From Stramenopiles sp. TOSAG23-6 (Eukaryota > Sar): DNA of 43,508 nucleotides. Every line of letters begins with the position of its first letter. The stretch's first letter is position 1. The DNA is taken from assembly GCA_900128565.1 (NCBI GenBank), contig LT635931.1:1-43508 (forward strand). The letters are read 5' to 3'. Of this stretch, positions 10,784-20,993 are shown one piece after another. Below the pieces are notes generated by a model that ran no database searches, had not been told where the DNA came from, and worked only from the letters and a program-made list of their open reading frames with translations. Made by a program: the position numbers and the translations under genes.

Positions 10784-11158
10784 TAGTAAAATACCGTTAG
10801 ATTTCTTACGAAATCTGATATTAAATTGGATTGAAATTGGTTAAAAGAGACTAGTAACCGATTAGTAAAAATAGGATCAGTAAATAATTACCTCTGGTAG
10901 AGTGTACGTATTATGGCCAGTAATACGTATAGTTAACCAGAGTGAACAAAATAAATTGAACTTGTAATCAAATATAGATCTTTTATTGAAAACTAAAGTT
11001 AAGAGACAAAGCGCACAACAGAAACAGAAACAGCAAGACAAAGAGACAAATAAAGAGCACGAGGTACCCTAAGGTAACTGGCTTTAACTCTGACTCTAAT
11101 TGCTTACTTCTTGCGCAAACCTGTCTTAAATATCACAAAATACCGTTGTATTTTGCCT
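10784..11158 (-). repeat. 5' LTR of the copia element
   Basis: 375 bp, apparently identical to 1595-1969. Transcription of the element should start within it on the minus strand. The right copy of the ACTTT target duplication follows at 11159-11163. Confidence 0.93.
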
Positions 11159-11186
11159 ACTTTACTAGATCTTTTAAGGCTGGAGT

Positions 11187-11222
11187 CATTCACTGATTCA
11201 TTCACTGATTCTTTCACTGGTT
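11187..11222 (+). repeat. 12-bp tandem repeat, three copies, just before a start codon
   Basis: CATTCACTGATT occurs twice exactly and once diverged (CTTTCACTGGTT), ending 10 bp before the ATG at 11233. It is probably in the 5' UTR or core promoter of the ankyrin/EF-hand gene. Confidence 0.75.
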
Positions 11223-11232
11223 CTCGCCTAAA

Positions 11233-13715
11233 ATGGATAGTAATGGCGGCGTGGATGAAGAAGGAGACGTAGTCGATACAATTGAAACAAACCCAGAAAT
11301 TTCTGAAGAAGAAAGTGTACAGAATAAAAATAGTAAGGAAAGGATTGATAGTGAGGTTGATTTCATTGTTAACAATATGGAGTTCGAAGATGCAACGCAG
11401 GAGTTTGACGATACAAATGAGAAAGAAAAAATCCTTTCAGGTATTCGTGATGGTATATTCAAAGCCATTGAGGAATTAAATATGTCGGATCTTGTACAAT
11501 TAACAAATCAAGCCAGAGAGCGAGGAGATGAGGTAATTAATATGGGAGATGAAATTGGTGATACTTCACTTCACCGCGCCGCTGGTTCTGGTTCACTTGA
11601 TATGATTTGTTTTCTTGTATCAGCTGGAGCGGATATGGGTGCCACAAATGCAAATGATGACACACCGCTTCATTATGCTTGCATGTTTGTTCCAGCTGAA
11701 GACGATCAAATGGTTGAACATTTTATGATGGTTGAAGCAATGTTCGCTGCTGGCGCAGCTTCTTATTGGGATTCTAAAAACAAAGAAGGCGAGACTCCAC
11801 AGTCATATGCCACAGACGCATTCCCTCCGAATCTTTATGAGAAGTTAGTCGCCAAGTCTCAAGAACATGCATTTATTGTTACGTATCATGAAGATTGTAT
11901 GCTTAAAGCAAAAAAAAATGTATGTTTTTTTTTTTTCAAATTCGATTTTTTTTTCGTACGAAATTTTGTACCTAACGACTTTTTTTTGAAATATTTTTCC
12001 AAAATACATGGCTTCTCTGGAAGGAAAACTAAAAGATAATTCAGCTTTGCCTTTACCAACAACTGAAAGCAATGCGAAGTTTAATAAGCCAAGGACAATA
12101 GGTCGGTTGCAGTGGCTAAGACGTCAATTAAAGAATTTATATATTACACCAGCTGCATGTATGTTTTATTTTTTTTCAATTTCGAATTTACTTTTCATAC
12201 GAAAATTTGTACCTAACGATATTTTTTTTGAAATATTTTTCCAAAGTACATTATTCAGCGCAATGGATGCAAATAAAGATGGTATGATTTCTTTGCCAGA
12301 GTTTGTGTCTGGCTTGGCAGAGGTTGGAATTTGTGTCAATGATTTCCAGTCTAAGCAACTCTTTATGTACATTTTCATTTTCAATTTCAATTTTTGTTTC
12401 TTCATAGTTTTTTATTTTTCGTGGATAATTTTGTACCGAACAAAAAAAGAAATTTTATCTAAAAATTGTTTTCGCTAATGTTTTGTAACTCAAAAAAAAA
12501 TATTCTTCACAATAAAGTATGATCGACCCGGATCGTGACTCAAAGATTAGTTGGACTGAACTTGAATCCTGTTTATCTCAAAATGTTGAAGAAGATGGTG
12601 CTCGAGAGTTGTTGGCAGATGAATTAGAGAAGAAACAAATTGCAGGTGTAGATGTTGAAGAGGAAGAATTAAAGACAAATTATATGGAAATGCTACATTT
12701 AAATGAAAAGGACCCAGAAGAGGTTGAAGAGAGGCGCGATATACAAAGATCTTCAGCTGTATTTCAAGAGATAAAAGCAGCTATTGAGCAAAACAAAACT
12801 CTTTTTGGTCGACAACTTCGAAGTGGAAAAGATCTTTTTGAGAGTATGGATCAAGATGGTGATGGGCATCTTACATATGAAGAGTTTACGAATGGTTTGA
12901 AACAAATGAATCTAGGTTTGAGCGATGAACAAATAAAGGAAGTAATTAATCAACTTGATGTAGACAAAGATGGTGAAATTGAATTTGAAGAGTTGTTTGA
13001 GGTACTTCAAATAGATGAAGATGATTTTAATCCTGTAAAACAAACTGAAAAACGTATTTTGGAAGTAAAAAAAAAAGTTCAAGAACAGGAGAAAGCCATC
13101 ACTCATTTGTGTGGATCTTTTGCGTTCAACAAAAGTGCGCGCGTAATAGCTTCACATATCGAGAAAAGAAAGAAATTAGAAATTCGAATGACTCGACAGA
13201 GAGCCCGGATTCGTCGTAAGTTTGAAAATCGACGTAGTCAAAGACGCAGTAAATGGTCACAGGTGTTGTCTCGATCTCCATATGGCGTTGATCAACATGC
13301 GGAACATAAGATTATAATGAATGCAAATAAAGAAAGAAATCGGTTAGAAGCAAGATTAAAAAAACGCCGCGAAAAAAAGCGTCTGAAATGTCTCGGTAAA
13401 CTCATTGTTGAAACATTGACAAATGCCGACCAATTAGGCGAAGTTCGAAGGGAAAGTCGCGAATTAGCTTTAGAAGAATCTCGTTTAAAGGCAATGGTAG
13501 ACCTAGAAAAAGCTCGAAGGAGAGGAATGAATAGTAAATACTACCGAGAAAAATTAAGTAGACAAGAAATTCGAGCTCGCATTCAAAGTAAAGAAGCTCA
13601 AAATAACGCTGATAGTCCAGAGATGTTGCTGAAGAATATTAACTTTAACCCCAGTGAAGAGAAGTTATCTGATGAAAATCCTATTACATTCATCGAAAGA
13701 AGTAATGAAGAATAG
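11233..13715 (+). CDS. Ankyrin-repeat and four-EF-hand calcium-binding protein
   Basis: Four exons (11233-11919, 12010-12158, 12252-12366, 12521-13715) encode about 714 residues. Exon 1 carries an acidic N-terminus and two to three ankyrin repeats (GDTSLHRAAGSGSLDMICFL; DDTPLHYAC). Splicing of introns 2 and 3 rebuilds EF-hand loops DANKDGMISLPEF and DPDRDSKISWTEL; two more canonical loops follow (DQDGDGHLTYEEF, DVDKDGEIEFEEL). The last 200 residues are a highly basic helical tail. A Ca2+-responsive adaptor is inferred. The exon 1/exon 2 join is one base out of frame with the GT-AT rule; an A8 run at 11911-11918 could be one base too long. The retrotransposon ends about 70 bp upstream and may affect expression. 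Confidence 0.85.
11920..12009 (+). repeat. Introner-like GT-AT intron 1 of the ankyrin/EF-hand gene
   Basis: AAT|GTATG ... AATACAT|GGC, 90 bp. It contains TTCGTACGAA and TACCTAACGA. Removal by the family rule leaves the frame one base off; see the A8 run directly before it. It has no in-frame stop when read through. Confidence 0.75.
12159..12251 (+). repeat. Introner-like GT-AT intron 2 of the ankyrin/EF-hand gene
   Basis: CAT|GTATG ... AGTACAT|TAT, 93 bp, with TACCTAACGA. GT-AT removal joins GCA-T to TA-TTC and rebuilds the helix before the DANKDG EF-hand loop. Using the nearby AG gives a wrong frame. Confidence 0.85.
12367..12520 (+). repeat. Introner-like GT-AT intron 3 of the ankyrin/EF-hand gene
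   Basis: TAT|GTACA ... AAAGTAT|GAT, 154 bp, the longest and most diverged member (branch-like site ACCGAAC). GT-AT gives ...LFMIDPDRD. An AG three bases earlier (12516-12517) would also keep the frame and add one Ile. Confidence 0.75.
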
Positions 13716-13813
13716 TATCCAAAAAAGTAAAAATAAATATCTAGAATTCATTTTATTTATATTATTATTTCTATACAAATATTTCTATACCACCCTTACT
13801 TAATAATTTACAA

Positions 13814-15072
13814 TTATCCATACCATCCATTGAATGTATTATTTTGAACAATACTGTTTTGCTGCCTTTTGATATTATATGAAGGGTCATCAGTTTTCAG
13901 TTCATATCGGCATAGTGGACAGGTATTTGTTTTATTTAACCATTTCATAATACAACCCGAATGATATATGTGATAGCATGGTAGTCTAGTACATTCTTTA
14001 TCTATAAAATCATCTTGACAAATGTTTTGTACATAAATATTTTTTTTTGTACAATTTTTTTTGTTAAGTACAAAATTTTCATAGAAAAAAAATGTAAGGT
14101 AAAAAACAAATTTAATTTTGAAAAACGTACATTGGACACATCACTTTTTCTTCTTTATTTCGTGTTATGTTGACTGAAATATTAATACTAGTATTAATAT
14201 TAGTTGTAGTACTATTTTTAGGTGCATTTATATCAATTAGGTCTACAGACTCTACACATTTTGTTTCTTGGCATGCTGCGACATTAGGGTTAGGGTTTGA
14301 CAGTAATTTTTGAAGTCTTTTTGAAGCATCTTTTTGAATCATTAAAGCAGGTATTGATGTAGAGGCATTATTTGAATTAGTCATTATATAAGGCCAAACA
14401 GTTTGATTTTGTCCAACAACAACACCAATCGCACCATGTATTGTGAAAAAATATTTTTTTGTAGTAAAATGTTTTTGTTAGGTACAAATTTTGGTACGAA
14501 AAAAAAAAAGTAAAAAAAAATTGAAAACGTACATAACTTTGTAAACGTATAATTTTTTCAACAAATGAACAACCCCCCCTTTCAACGAAAGCTATTACAC
14601 CTCTAATGGTAGAACTATTGATTAATTCAGTTGCAGCATTGAAAGGATTCGCCATAACTATTTTGGGGTATTGTGTTTTACCCAGTGGCCAATCAGGACC
14701 AAACCGAGCAGCTAAACAAGAAATTTCACCAACGATACCTGAAACACTCAGAGATAGCTGTTGCAACCACGGAGATTTTTTATCAACTATAGACCGTTCT
14801 AAAGATGCACACACAGATTTGGACGCTGCGGGTCGGCTGCTAAAGTGATGAAACTCCTCTGTAAAATTCCGGAAAAAATCTAAATCATCTACTGAAGCTG
14901 TTGCTGTACTGTTGGAGACTTCACTATCTCCAGGAAGGACCACCGACAAGTCAGCTCCACAAATTTCACACACTGGGTCACTTGCATAATATCGAACAGA
15001 CTCAAGACAATCTCCACACCATCGAAAATTTGAATTTCTTCTTGCGGGTGGTAAAGGAGGATTTGGTATCAT
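13814..15072 (-). CDS. PA-domain RING-H2 E3 ubiquitin ligase
   Basis: Three exons (14533-15072, 14131-14435, 13814-14021) give 350 residues. The N-terminus has a zinc-ribbon-like pair (CGDC ... CEIC), similar in place to RNF126-type ligases. A protease-associated domain spans roughly 110-215 (FVERGGCSFVEK ... GAIGVVVGQ), its core rebuilt by removing intron 1. Removing intron 2 rebuilds the first RING pair CPIC; the rest is CTRLPCYHIYHSGC and CPLC, a complete C-terminal RING-H2. No transmembrane helix is obvious, unlike classical PA-TM-RING proteins. The start is the ATG at 15072, because upstream in-frame codons have no ATG. Ubiquitin transfer is inferred from the RING. Confidence 0.85.
14022..14130 (-). 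repeat. Introner-like GT-AT intron 2 of the PA-RING gene
   Basis: AAT|GTACG ... AAAACAT|TTG, 109 bp, branch-like ACTTAAC. GT-AT removal rebuilds CPIC of the RING finger exactly, so the metal-binding motif checks the boundary. Confidence 0.9.
14436..14532 (-). repeat. Introner-like GT-AT intron 1 of the PA-RING gene
   Basis: TAT|GTACG ... AATACAT|GGT, 97 bp, with a TCGTACCAAAA variant core and TACCTAAC. GT-AT removal gives LQSYGAIGVVVG, the normal PA-domain core. Confidence 0.9.
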
Positions 15073-15311
15073 AGTATCATAATATTTTAATATTGTTCTT
15101 GAATCTTGATCATGGAGTTGAAGTCGAAGTTTGGAGAAAAAAAAAATTATTAGAAAATTTGATGTCAATCGCAAAATTTTGACCGCAATAAAAATCGAAA
15201 AATAGAGAGTATACTAGCTACTATAGGGTTAGGGTTACTATCAGAAAATAAATTCCAAAAAAAAAAAAAATTTGATATTATATTATTGGACATATTATTG
15301 CAATAACTATT
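15073..15311. other. Intergenic region between the UCH and PA-RING genes
   Basis: 239 bp between two genes on the same strand. It contains TAGGGTTAGGGTTA (15225-15238), two telomere-type units, and an A-run. No gene seen. Confidence 0.6.
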
Positions 15312-16188
15312 TTATTTACTAGATGGTCCACCACAGAGAGCCATTACATTAAAATGAAGATTTTTAGGATCTCTCGACATAAAATCGTTTCGGATTATTT
15401 TCGCAGCATCTGAAAGTATGAATTTTGGAAAAATATTTGAAATGTTTTTTCGTTAGGTACAAAATTTCGTACGAAAAAATTCTTCGAATTTAAAAAAAAA
15501 AAAAAACATACATGTCACTGCATTTACCATGAGGAACTGGAAAATCCTGACATCCATCAAATTCTACAAGTATACCATTAATACAGACAAATACAATAAA
15601 ATGAGCATCCACTCTTTCATCTCTGTCAGGGGCTGCTGTTTGAGAAAGTGATTCGTCAGAGGCACTTTCTTCACTTACTTCATGAATTGGTTTTGCATCA
15701 GCCAACAATTGTCCTTTCTGTGAAGGCGACTCCTTCTGGTGCGAATCAATGAAATCATGTAATATTCCTGGAGCTAATTCGAAATTTGGATTATATAAAT
15801 GGTTATTAGAGAGTGCATGTACCATACCAATTGTACCACATGCATTTCCAAAACAAGACAGTTGTTTAACGAAGAAAGTTTTGCTTCCTAAAGTTTTATC
15901 AATGCTTGAGTTATTGCGATACTCAGATCGTCGAGGGCCACTAATATTCTTTGAAGGATACAATAAACACACAGCAACACAAGGTTTGGGCACCATACAG
16001 AGTAGCTCAGGATCTAGTCCGAAAACGTCAACCCACTCGAATGAAGATTGCATACCCATGCGAGTACAAAAGCTGTTTACTAAATCTGGATTGCTTTCAA
16101 GAGGAAGCCATCTCGGATTAGTGCTCTTCATATCATTATTTGAAGATTTGGCTGATGCAACTGCAATATTATCTTTATCACTCTCCAT
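15312..16188 (-). CDS. Ubiquitin C-terminal hydrolase, UCH (peptidase C12) family
   Basis: Two exons (15512-16188, 15312-15417), 260 residues, close to UCH-L3 length. Residues about 27-75 have WLPLESNP, FEWVDVFGLD and ELLCMVP. The catalytic Cys is in GNACGTIGMVHAL, the His in DAHFIVFV and the Asp in EFDG. Intron removal gives the C-terminal KIIRNDFMSRDPKNLHFNVMAL typical of the family. Between the oxyanion-hole Gln (VKQ) and the catalytic Cys there are two residues more than in human UCH-L1/L3. The crossover-loop region (about 160-200) is acidic and Ser-rich. It removes small adducts from ubiquitin C-termini (family knowledge). It is divergent from the GMP synthase gene. Confidence 0.93.
15418..15511 (-). 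repeat. Introner-like GT-AT intron of the UCH gene
   Basis: CAT|GTATG ... AATTCAT|ACT, 94 bp, with TTCGTACGAA and TACCTAACGA. GT-AT gives SDILSDAAKII in frame. The first AG (ACTTTCAG, 8 bp further on) gives a frameshift. Confidence 0.9.
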
Positions 16189-16354
16189 TATTCAGACGAT
16201 TCACTCTTTTTCAGGAAAATATTCATATGATTTCTTCTGGTCAAAAACAGTCAAAAATCGACTCGATTTTTGTCCAAATCCGCAAACAAACTCGATTTTG
16301 GGGAAATCTCGATTGCCCGCAATAGTTCTTCTTTTTAGCAAAGTTTTTTCTATA
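16189..16354. promoter_or_regulatory. Shared divergent promoter region, UCH / GMP synthase
   Basis: 166 bp separate the two start codons on opposite strands, so both promoters must lie here. ATTCAGACGATTCACTC (16190-16206) resembles initiator-type sequence, but no element is certain. Confidence 0.45.
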
Positions 16355-18677
16355 ATGTCATGCAAAGAGGGAATTGAAAAACTTGTAATTCTTGACGCCG
16401 GTGCACAGTATGCCAAGGTAATTGATCGACGTGTTCGCGAACTTGCTGTGCATTCCACAATCTTGCCTCTGGAAACTCCAGCTGACAAGTTGAAAGCTGA
16501 TGGATACAAAGCAATTATTATTTCTGGTGGACCAGAGAGCGTGTACGCAGAAAATGCCCCTAAATACGACCCTGGGCTGTTTGAATTGGGTATACCAATA
16601 TTCGGTATATGTTATGGAATGCAATTATTAAATAAGGTCCATGGAGGTTCTGTATTAAAAAAAAGTGAACGGGAAGATGGTGTTTTCAAAATACACACCA
16701 CTGGAAAATCTTTACTATTTGATAGTTTAGATGTAACTCAGACAGTATTGCTTACGCATGGTGACTCGGTATCAATGGTTGCTCCAGGTTTTCGTTGTGT
16801 GGGGAAATCGTCCAGCGGGATTGTGTCTGCTATAGACTCTTTTGAAAAAAAAATGTATGGCGTTCAATTTCACCCGGAAGTAGATTTGACTGTTCATGGC
16901 AAAGAAATGTTTTCTAATTTTTTATTCAAAGTTGCTGGATTTTCAGGTAATTTCACAATGGTTTCTAGAAAAGATGCAGCAATAAAATTAATCAGAGAAA
17001 CTGTAGGTGATGCCTCTGTTCTAACTCTTGTGAGTGGAGGTGTTGATTCTACAGTTTGTACCGCTTTGCTTCGTGAAGCTTTACCACACGAAAAAATATT
17101 TGCATTACATTTAGATTCTGGATTTATGCGGAAAAATGAAAGTTCTAATGTAAAACTGGCATTGGAAGCAATAGGCGTTAATTTAAAGGTGGTTGATGCT
17201 ACTGAAACATTTGCTAATGCTACAACTGAAATTCGAGGAAAGAAAACGAAACGTCTCTGTGAAACCATGTACGTTTTCAAAATTTCAAAATCAAATTTTT
17301 TTTTTTTCGTACCAAAATTTGTACCTAACAAAAAAAATCAAATTTTTGATTTTTTTTCACAATACATTGACCCGGAAGCAAAACGTAAAATTATTGGTGA
17401 TACTTTTATGACAATTAGTGATGTGGAAGCACGAAGATTTGGTTTAGACCCTAAAAAATGTTTTCTAGCACAAGGAACATTACGTCCAGACTTAATCGAA
17501 TCTGCGTCGAAAATTGCTTCTGGTTCTGGAAATGCACATTGCATTAAAACGCATCACAATGACACACAGTTGGTACGTGCTCTTCGCGAGCAAGGTAGAA
17601 TTATTGAGCCACTAAAAGATTATCATAAGGATGAGGTAAGAGCTTTGGGAATGGATTTAGGTTTATCTGAGTCTTTAGTATGGCGTCAACCTTTCCCTGG
17701 CCCTGTACGTTTTTCGTAATGAATTTCAAGTATATGTTTTTGTTTTTATACAAAATTTTATACCTAACAAAAAAAATGTACTAAAAAAAAAATATATTTT
17801 TTCATAGAACATGGACTAGCTATTAGAATAATTTGTGCCGATAAACCCTTCCTTCCTGCTATTCAAGACGATACCAATGGTCCTATAAAGATTGCAAAAA
17901 AGTTGCAGAAAGTTGTGGAAACTGTCTGTTCTCGTTTTAGCACAAGTCAAACATTTACTGGTAATAATGTATATTTTATTTTTTTCAATTTCGAATTTCG
18001 AATTTATTTTTTTTCGTACGAAATTTTATACCTAACAAATTTTATGAAAAAAAATATTTTTCACAATACATACAGAAAATAAAATAAAGAGACAAAAGAC
18101 ATTGCCATCATCTGTTACCGATGTTCAAGCGATTCTATTACCTTGTAGATCTGTTGGGGTTCAAGGAGATTGTCGTTCCTATAAGTCACTTTGTGCTCTC
18201 AGTTGGTCTGGTAAGAGTTCAATTAATTGGAAACTTTTACTTGAAATTGCAAGAGAAATTCCTAAATTGATACACCATGTAAACCGAGTAGTTTTTCTAT
18301 TTGGAGATTCAATGATGAATGGGGTGTCTTCAACAATAACTCCAACACGTCTGGAAGAACCTGTTATTAATATGCTTCGTGAGGCAGATGCAATCGTGAA
18401 TGAGTTGCTATTGAAGCACAAACTGACAAGAAAATTAAGTCAAGTGCCAGTCATTTTATTTCCAGCGGATTTTGGGCTCCCAGGTAAAAGAAGTATTGCC
18501 ATTCGAACATTTATTACTAGAGATTTTATGACTGGGTTGCCAGCGCAGCCAGGAAAAGACATTCAGATTGCTATTATTGAAGAAATGGCTCGTCGAATAT
18601 TGACTGAGGTTGAAGGCATTGGTCGTGTAACCTATGATCTTACTTCAAAACCTCCCGCAACAACAGAGTGGGAATAA
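16355..18677 (+). CDS. guaA: GMP synthase (glutamine-hydrolysing)
   Basis: Four exons (16355-17268, 17368-17704, 17813-17968, 18072-18677) join in frame to 670 residues, close to human GMPS and longer than the roughly 525-residue bacterial enzymes. The N-terminal class I glutamine amidotransferase has GGPESVY, the nucleophile Cys in GICYGMQLL and the His/Glu in VQFHPEVD. The ATP-pyrophosphatase domain has the SGGVDST P-loop, and WRQPFPGPGLAIRII is rebuilt by removing intron 2. It converts XMP, ATP and glutamine to GMP in the cytosol. The start ATG is just before SCKEGIEKLVILDAGAQYAKVIDR. Gene symbol by bacterial homology (GMPS in animals). Confidence 0.96.
17269..17367 (+). repeat. Introner-like GT-AT intron 1 of GMP synthase
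   Basis: CAT|GTACG ... AATACAT|TGA, 99 bp, with TACCTAAC. GT-AT joins ...RLCET to IDPEAKRKIIG as in other GMP synthases. Read through, it adds 33 codons without a stop. Confidence 0.9.
17705..17812 (+). repeat. Introner-like GT-AT intron 2 of GMP synthase
   Basis: CCT|GTACG ... AGAACAT|GGA, 108 bp, with TACCTAAC. The invariant FPGPGLAIR fixes both boundaries: the exon ends CCT and resumes GGA. The exon lacks the usual AT, so AT-AC borders are excluded. Confidence 0.92.
17969..18071 (+). repeat. Introner-like GT-AT intron 3 of GMP synthase
   Basis: AAT|GTATA ... AATACAT|ACA, 103 bp, with TTCGTACGAA and TACCTAAC. GT-AT keeps the frame (TGNN-TENK). Confidence 0.88.
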
Positions 18678-18830
18678 CTATAATAAAAATGCACATTATT
18701 TTGAAAAATTACAATTATTTACTATTCTATAAGTAGCTATACTCTGATATACAAGACATTTCTATCCATTCTCAGTCGTTTGAAATCGTCTTTTACAAGC
18801 GAGATAGCGTATTTTGAGATGTTCACTACT

Positions 18831-19106
18831 TCATTTATCTTCTTTTATGTCTGTGCTATTCTGGCTATTTGGCTTATATGTGTACGTTTTCATGTCCCAA
18901 TCAGGATCAGGACCAGCATCTCTACTACCAGAGTTCATATAAGGTCCTCGCATGACTTGTGAACCTGTCAGAGGTTTATCCATTCGGTTTAAACCAGAAC
19001 GACCTTGGCTCTCGTGATATTTTATTAAAAGAACAGGAAAAGAATATACAAAACCAATGAAACCACAAAGACCAGCTCCAACTAGTAAATTACGGTTACG
19101 ATACAT
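18831..19106 (-). CDS. Small single-pass membrane protein, unknown
   Basis: 91 residues with a clear ATG. RNRN is followed by one hydrophobic helix (residues about 7-29, LLVGAGLCGFIGFVYSFPVLL), then a polar tail with the conserved-looking motif TGSQVMRGPYMNSGSRDAGPD. The short basic start plus one helix resembles small mitochondrial inner-membrane assembly factors such as COA3, but similarity is limited to the helix and I do not assign it. No introner. It lies tail-to-tail with GMP synthase (153 bp between stops). Confidence 0.65.
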   Translation of the reverse strand: MYRNRNLLVGAGLCGFIGFVYSFPVLLIKYHESQGRSGLNRMDKPLTGSQVMRGPYMNSGSRDAGPDPDWDMKTYTYKPNSQNSTDIKEDK

Positions 19107-19502
19107 GCTAATGTGTATAGAAAATAAATATTCAATACTATTCTGTATTTATATGGAACACTTAGTAGTGTATACAAAAAGTGATAGTGTGTGCGCGTGG
19201 TGTAAATTCGGTCATAACAGAAAAAACATGTTAGAGTGTTATAGGGTTAGGGACTATAATATCCGTGGTCGAGTTTAGGTACAGAATTTGGTTGATAAAA
19301 AACACTACTATATAACAAAAAAATCCACAGACTCTACTTTTAATATTAAAATCTAATCTAAATAGTAGATGCACAAAATAATATACTTATTTAGACATGG
19401 TCGGCTATCACATAAACATTATTCCGTACTTAAATGGTACGGTGGACATAGTCAATGTAAATAACACGTTTTTCATATTCTCGCAAACACAAAATACAAA
19501 CT
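19107..19502. other. Intergenic region between the small membrane protein and eS8
   Basis: No gene or tRNA seen. Contains TAGGGTTAGGG (19243-19253) and AT-rich sequence. Confidence 0.5.
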
Positions 19503-20374
19503 TTACTTTTTGATCTTACGGAGGTAAAAAGCAAGTTCAGGTCCTTCAAGAATGTATCCATCAGCACGTCCAGACTGTCCTGGACGAGATGAGATGCAAG
19601 CCAAAAGGCGACCATTGTTGAATTGATCAGCAAGGTTTTCATCAATTTCACGAGTTTTGCAATTCTTTGCTTGACGTCTAAGAACCTTGTTAGATTTTTT
19701 CTTGTCGGCTTCATCCTCGCCCTGTAGTGTAAAATGAGTATAGTAGTGGTATTGATGGGGCCGACACCATCAATTTATCAATGAGTAAAACGAATCAAAA
19801 AACAAAAAGTAATAGTATTGAGGTGAAAAAGAGGGGGGGGATAATTAGTAGAACCAAGATAAGTGCTACAGTCGACTTTCAAGGGTTTGACTTGAAATGG
19901 CTGTACACGTAAAATATCATGATGTAACAAAATGATATACTAAAGCTCTAATATACAATACATTGGATAATTAATACGTACATCTTTCTTCTTAAGTCCA
20001 GCCTTTTTGTTGAGCTCGATCCCGTAGTGGGTTTTGTACCAACTTCTGTAAGGTGCACTGTCAACTTGGACGATGCAGTTCTTTACAAGAGTCTTGGTAC
20101 GGACAAGCTCATTGTTAGAAGCATTGTAGACAACATTGAGAATACGAGCTTTACGGGTGCAGACTTCGGATCCCCAGGAAAAGTTACCGGTCTCAAGACG
20201 AAGAGCACGGAATTTCTTGTTTCCACCACGGGTGCGGACAGTGTGAACACGCTTAGCACCAATACGAGTATTAGCAGCTGGGCGTCCAAGCTCAAACTTC
20301 CTCTTCTTTACATGAATAACACGTTTACCACCAGTGTTACGGCGTTTGTGGCGTGAGTCGCGAGAGATACCCAT
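19503..20374 (-). CDS. RPS8: 40S ribosomal protein eS8
   Basis: Two exons (19982-20374, 19503-19721) encode 203 residues that align end to end with human RPS8: [64 protein letters not shown] and the terminal [27 protein letters not shown]. It is a structural protein of the small ribosomal subunit. Codons are more GC-rich than in most neighbours, as expected for high expression. It carries the only ordinary GT-AG intron in the window. It is divergent from the ubiquitin-eL40 gene. Confidence 0.97.
19722..19981 (-). other. Canonical GT-AG spliceosomal intron of eS8
   Basis: GAT|GTACGTATTAAT ... TTTACACTACAG|GGC, 260 bp. It lacks the palindrome, the TACCTAAC box and the ACAT end of the introner family. 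Confidence 0.9.

Positions 20375-20993
<619 letters not shown>

Larger units (their letters stand above)
1595..11158 (-). mobile_element. Complete Ty1/copia-type LTR retrotransposon
   Basis: The 9,564-bp element is bounded by two 375-bp direct repeats that look identical base for base, and by ACTTT at 1590-1594 and 11159-11163, which I read as a 5-bp target-site duplication. On the minus strand the order is LTR, tRNA-like primer site, 300-bp leader, one 2,582-codon gag-pol frame, about 765 bp of untranslated DNA, polypurine GGAGGAG, LTR. Protease-integrase-RT-RNase H order makes it copia-type. It is larger than the usual 5-6 kb because of long gag and inter-domain stretches. Identical LTRs and an open frame imply a recent insertion. 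It lies between two genes, with its downstream edge about 70 bp before the ankyrin/EF-hand start codon. Confidence 0.93.

Noticed and set aside
15225-15238. Telomere-type repeats (also near 14284 and 19243)
   Set aside because: Only two units each, one of them inside coding sequence; too short to mean a telomere or a healed end.
17269-17367. Intein or protein-level insertion, because the frame stays open
   Set aside because: About 33 residues with no intein motifs, and most family members contain stops; removal from RNA explains all of them.
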